Of a stretch of 8,657 nucleotides of DNA, positions 6,836 through 8,657 are shown piece by piece (the stretch's first letter is position 1; every line of letters begins with the position of its first letter). Source of the stretch: Propionibacteriaceae bacterium (GTDB lineage: Bacteria; Actinomycetota; Actinomycetes; Propionibacteriales; Propionibacteriaceae); contig JAUNUL010000114.1 in the NCBI GenBank assembly GCA_030538175.1, positions 1-8,657 on the forward strand. The letters run 5' to 3'. Made by a program: the position numbers and the translations under genes. The notes under the pieces were generated by a model, which saw only the letters and a program-made list of their open reading frames with translations, ran no database searches and had not been told where the DNA came from.

Positions 6836-7192
6836 ATGGCTGATGTGACGATTTATCACAACCCCCGGTGCTCCACCTCCCGCGCCGCGATGGACACCGC
6901 GGCACAGGCAGACGTCGCCGTCGACACCGTGCTCTATTTGAAGGAGCCGCTCGACGAGGCAGCGCTCCGTGCGTTGTTGGCGAAGCTCGAGGACCCGGTG
7001 ACCGATTTGGTCCGGCGCGACGCGAAGTTCAAGGAGCTCGGGTTGACCGATGCTGACGTGGCCGATGCGGACCAGGTCGTCAAGGTGCTCGTCGAGCACC
7101 CGCAGCTGATGCAGCGACCCGTGCTCGTCAAGGGTGATCGCGCGATTATCGGTCGCCCGAAGGATCGGGTTCCGGCGTTTCTCGCTGACTGA
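6836..7192 (+). CDS. arsC: ArsC-type arsenate reductase family protein (thioredoxin fold)
   Basis: A 118-residue protein starting MADVTIYHNPRCSTSR, which aligns with the start of the glutaredoxin-linked ArsC family. The catalytic cysteine is C12 in NPRCSTSR. Three arginines fall at the same numbers as the oxyanion-binding residues of plasmid R773 ArsC: R60 (DLVRRD), R94 (LMQRPVLV) and R107 (IIGRPKD). It would reduce arsenate to arsenite using glutathione/glutaredoxin or an equivalent thiol; many chromosomal members (YfgD-type) have no proven arsenate role. It lacks the roughly 20-residue C-terminal tail of R773 ArsC. ATG 6836 is preferred over GTG 6827 because it gives the family's usual N-terminus and sits 7 bases after a TAGGGT -10 element. 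No arsenite pump or ArsR regulator is adjacent. Its last 47 bases overlap the convergent mnhG gene. Confidence 0.88.
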   Translation: MADVTIYHNPRCSTSRAAMDTAAQADVAVDTVLYLKEPLDEAALRALLAKLEDPVTDLVRRDAKFKELGLTDADVADADQVVKVLVEHPQLMQRPVLVKGDRAIIGRPKDRVPAFLAD

Positions 7193-7649
7193 CCGGCGGG
7201 GCGTCCTTCGGTTCTGTCTCCTTCAGCCCTGCTTCCTTCGGTGCCGGGATCTTCGGGGCGTCCTTGTCCTTGCGGCGCTTCTTGGGCGTCGGGGGATGGG
7301 CGGGGTTCACTGGGTCGCCATCGACCCGCCCGAGATCGACCTGGGCGGTGCGCACCGCGGCCCGGCTGAGCATCTGGGATGCCACCGGGGCGGTCAGCAA
7401 CTGGAAGACCGCCACCAGCGCGGCCATGGTGAGTACGGGGATCGAACGCATGGTGAGGGCCACGGCGAGCACCACCAGCAGCACTCCGAGCACCTGCGGT
7501 TTGGTCGCTGCGTGCATGCGGGACAGCAGGTCGGGGAAGCGCAACAGGCCGATCGAGGCGGCGACGCACAGGAAAGCACCGACGAGCACGCAGAGCAGGG
7601 CGATCAGGTCGAGGACGGCACCGACGGCCTCAGGCACGGGAATCGTCAC
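7146..7649 (-). CDS. mnhG: Mrp/Mnh cation:proton antiporter subunit G with a long charged tail
   Basis: This 167-residue membrane subunit belongs to the multi-subunit Na+/H+ (Mrp/Mnh) antiporter in the cytoplasmic membrane. The GTG at 7649 is chosen as start because a GAAAGGA site lies 6 bases upstream and it overlaps the mnhF stop as GTGA; the longer reading from 7679 would add ten residues inside mnhF. Three membrane segments are visible at about 10-34, 52-68 and 70-92. The family signature GLLRFPDLLSRMHAATKPQVLG lies at 34-55, and TAPVASQMLSRAA at 86-98. From about residue 103 the protein continues for some 65 residues as a Pro/Lys/Glu-rich, low-complexity tail (for example KKRRKDKDAPK), which is not part of the normal family core and probably lies disordered in the cytoplasm. 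It is the last gene of the operon and ends in TAA, 47 bases inside arsC. Confidence 0.88.
   Translation of the reverse strand: MTIPVPEAVGAVLDLIALLCVLVGAFLCVAASIGLLRFPDLLSRMHAATKPQVLGVLLVVLAVALTMRSIPVLTMAALVAVFQLLTAPVASQMLSRAAVRTAQVDLGRVDGDPVNPAHPPTPKKRRKDKDAPKIPAPKEAGLKETEPKDAPPVSQRETPEPDPSGDR
7197..7265 (-). repeat. 12-bp direct repeat in the mnhG tail, 57 bp apart
   Basis: CGGGGCGTCCTT occurs at 7197-7208 and again at 7254-7265 on the + strand. The 57-bp spacing is 19 codons, so both copies encode KDAP in mnhG (residues 129-132 and 148-151). Together with the nearby PKE/PKD words this suggests that the tail grew by in-frame duplication of a short unit. Confidence 0.5.
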
Positions 7650-8044
7650 GGCGCATCCTTTCGGTTGCCTTGCAGCCACTCGGGCAGATCATCGTTGCGG
7701 GGGGTCTTGCGCGCCCGCTCCTGTCGGCGGTGCCGTTCCAGGGCCGCTGCTGCGCCATCGTCATCGGAGTCGCGGGCCACGAACCGCGAGACCGCGACCG
7801 TGCCGACGAACGCGATCAACGCCAGCGTCACCAACAACGGCAGCGACCAGGCGTGCCGGGAGAAGACCATCTGGGCGCCTACAGCACAGATCAGCGACGA
7901 CACCAGCAGGTCGGAGGCCAGCGCCCGGTTGAGCACCGACGGGCCCTGGATCAGTTTCACGATGGTCAGGGCGACGTCGATCACCAACATGATGATCACC
8001 GCACCGGCCACCCAGGGAGTGAGCGTGTTCACCAGTTCAGTCAT
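7646..8044 (-). CDS. mnhF: Mrp/Mnh cation:proton antiporter subunit F with extended C-terminus
   Basis: A 132-residue membrane subunit of the same antiporter complex. ATG 8044 is chosen because GGAGG (from GGAGGAGGTGCACG) precedes it closely and the product begins MTELVNTLTP followed directly by the first membrane helix; a longer open frame to 8161 runs through mnhE and adds Arg/Ser-rich shadow sequence. Three helices are visible at about 11-30, 42-61 and 67-88. GPSVLNRALASDLL (34-47) matches the family's 'GP...R..A.D.L' signature between helices 1 and 2, and D23 in helix 1 is a plausible ion-path acid. Usual MrpF proteins are about 90 residues; here a hydrophilic tail of about 43 residues (from ARDSDDDG) follows and ends in RKDAP. 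The start overlaps the mnhE stop by 8 bases and the end overlaps mnhG by 4. Confidence 0.88.
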   Translation of the reverse strand: MTELVNTLTPWVAGAVIIMLVIDVALTIVKLIQGPSVLNRALASDLLVSSLICAVGAQMVFSRHAWSLPLLVTLALIAFVGTVAVSRFVARDSDDDGAAAALERHRRQERARKTPRNDDLPEWLQGNRKDAP

Positions 8045-8579
8045 CGTGCACCTCCTCCGGGCCGATGCCGCAGCCGACGAGCGGGGGCGCACCGAATGCG
8101 TTGGCCACGCGCCGCTCCAACCGGTGGATCCGCTGCGCTTCGAGCAGCAGGCGCGCGTCATCGCAGTGATCGATGATGTGGATCAACAGGTGCCCCTGGG
8201 TGTCGAGGTCGATCACGACCGTGCCCGGCACGAGCGAGGTCATCTCAGCGGTGACCGTGCGGCGAAAATCGTCCTTGTCATGGAGACGGATGGCGACCAC
8301 CCGACCCTCGGTGATTCCACTCGGTCGCATCGCCATCCAGGCGACGATCAGACTCGACCAGAACAGGTTCGCCAGGAACGTGATGGTCAGCCAGAGCATC
8401 GGGATCGGGCGGACCCGGAAGCGGGTGAGCCGGCGCGGCATCGGGAAGGCGAGCAACACGATCGTGCCCATGAGCAGCCCCATGAACAACGTGCCCCAGC
8501 TCCAGCTGCCCCACATCAGCAGCCAGAGCACGGTCAGACCGATGAGCGAGCCGACCCGGAATCGACGGACGGTCTGCAT
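8037..8579 (-). CDS. mnhE: Mrp/Mnh cation:proton antiporter subunit E
   Basis: A 180-residue membrane subunit needed for assembly or stability of the Mrp/Mnh antiporter. The N-terminal half has hydrophobic segments at about 11-28, 30-46 and 59-83. The cytosolic C-terminal domain has the family motif SLVPGTVVIDLDTQGHLLIHIID (115-137), then a helix ending in LERRVANAFG. The ATG at 8579 overlaps the stop of the upstream mnhD by one base (TGATG) and gives a normal family N-terminus, so the start is well supported. The product has a usual length for the family. Translation of D, E, F and G is probably coupled through the chain of overlaps. Confidence 0.9.
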   Translation of the reverse strand: MQTVRRFRVGSLIGLTVLWLLMWGSWSWGTLFMGLLMGTIVLLAFPMPRRLTRFRVRPIPMLWLTITFLANLFWSSLIVAWMAMRPSGITEGRVVAIRLHDKDDFRRTVTAEMTSLVPGTVVIDLDTQGHLLIHIIDHCDDARLLLEAQRIHRLERRVANAFGAPPLVGCGIGPEEVHDD

Positions 8580-8657
8580 CAGCGCCCTCCCGGTCCGAGG
8601 ACAGTGGACAGATACGGGGTGCGTTCCTGCAGCGTCTCCGCAGCGCGGGTGGCGATG
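8579..8657 (-). CDS. mnhD: C-terminal end of Mrp/Mnh antiporter subunit D (partial)
   Basis: Read on the - strand from base 8656, the frame encodes 25 residues ending TLQERTPYLSTVLGPGGR and a TGA at 8581-8579 that shares its last base with the mnhE start codon. The rest lies beyond the window. The sequence is too short for a confident family match on its own; the call rests on operon order (D precedes E in Mrp/Mnh operons) and on the 'Y...VL' ending seen in MrpD C-termini. Confidence 0.6.
   Translation of the reverse strand, partial: IATRAAETLQERTPYLSTVLGPGGR

Noticed and set aside
7156..7169. Hairpin CCCGA-AGGA-TCGGG near the 3' end of arsC as a shared convergent terminator
   Set aside because: Only a 5-bp stem, inside coding sequence and with no U-run on either strand.
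7264..7932. Open frame of 222 codons on the + strand across mnhG and mnhF
   Set aside because: The opposite strand encodes clear MrpG and MrpF signatures with overlapping starts and ribosome sites; this frame has none.
8045..8161. Upstream extension of mnhF to a start at 8161
   Set aside because: It would add 39 Arg/Ser/Cys-rich residues lying wholly within mnhE; the ATG at 8044 has a strong ribosome site and gives the family N-terminus.

Overview
The window is a high-GC, densely coded stretch of bacterial DNA. The codon use, GTG starts, TAnnnT-type -10 elements and gene families point to a high-GC actinomycete; a propionibacterium-like organism is a guess, because nothing here fixes the family. 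No RNA genes, insertion sequences, CRISPR arrays or phage genes were seen.

Region 1 (1-4571, + strand) is a three-gene operon that reads as a predicted NTP-dependent conflict system. Its genes are a GTPase-associated protein 1 (GAP1)-type protein with its N-terminus cut off by the window edge, a von Willebrand factor A (vWA) protein with an intact MIDAS motif, and a TRAFAC-clade GTPase with N-terminal zinc-ribbon cysteines. The vWA and GTPase genes overlap by ATGA, and a perfect 7-bp GC-rich hairpin closes the operon. This combination matches the GTPase/vWA/GAP1 ternary systems predicted computationally in actinobacteria. It is the most interesting content of the window. The effector and any partner GTPase would lie upstream, outside it.

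Region 2 (4572-6787, + strand) is a single glycoside hydrolase family 3 gene with its own promoter. A 12-bp palindrome sits between the promoter elements and carries the GAGCGCTC core of CebR-type LacI operators, which suggests sugar-responsive repression. Region 3 (6823-7192, + strand) is a small ArsC-type thioredoxin-fold reductase with a probable leaderless promoter.

Region 4 (8657-7146, - strand) is the distal end of an Mrp/Mnh cation/proton antiporter operon (mnhD end, mnhE, mnhF, mnhG). Its genes all overlap by 1-8 bases, and mnhF and mnhG carry charged C-terminal tails. The mnhG end runs 47 bp into the convergent arsC gene. Apart from short regulatory gaps (57, 125 and 48 bp) there is no non-coding stretch over 300 bases.
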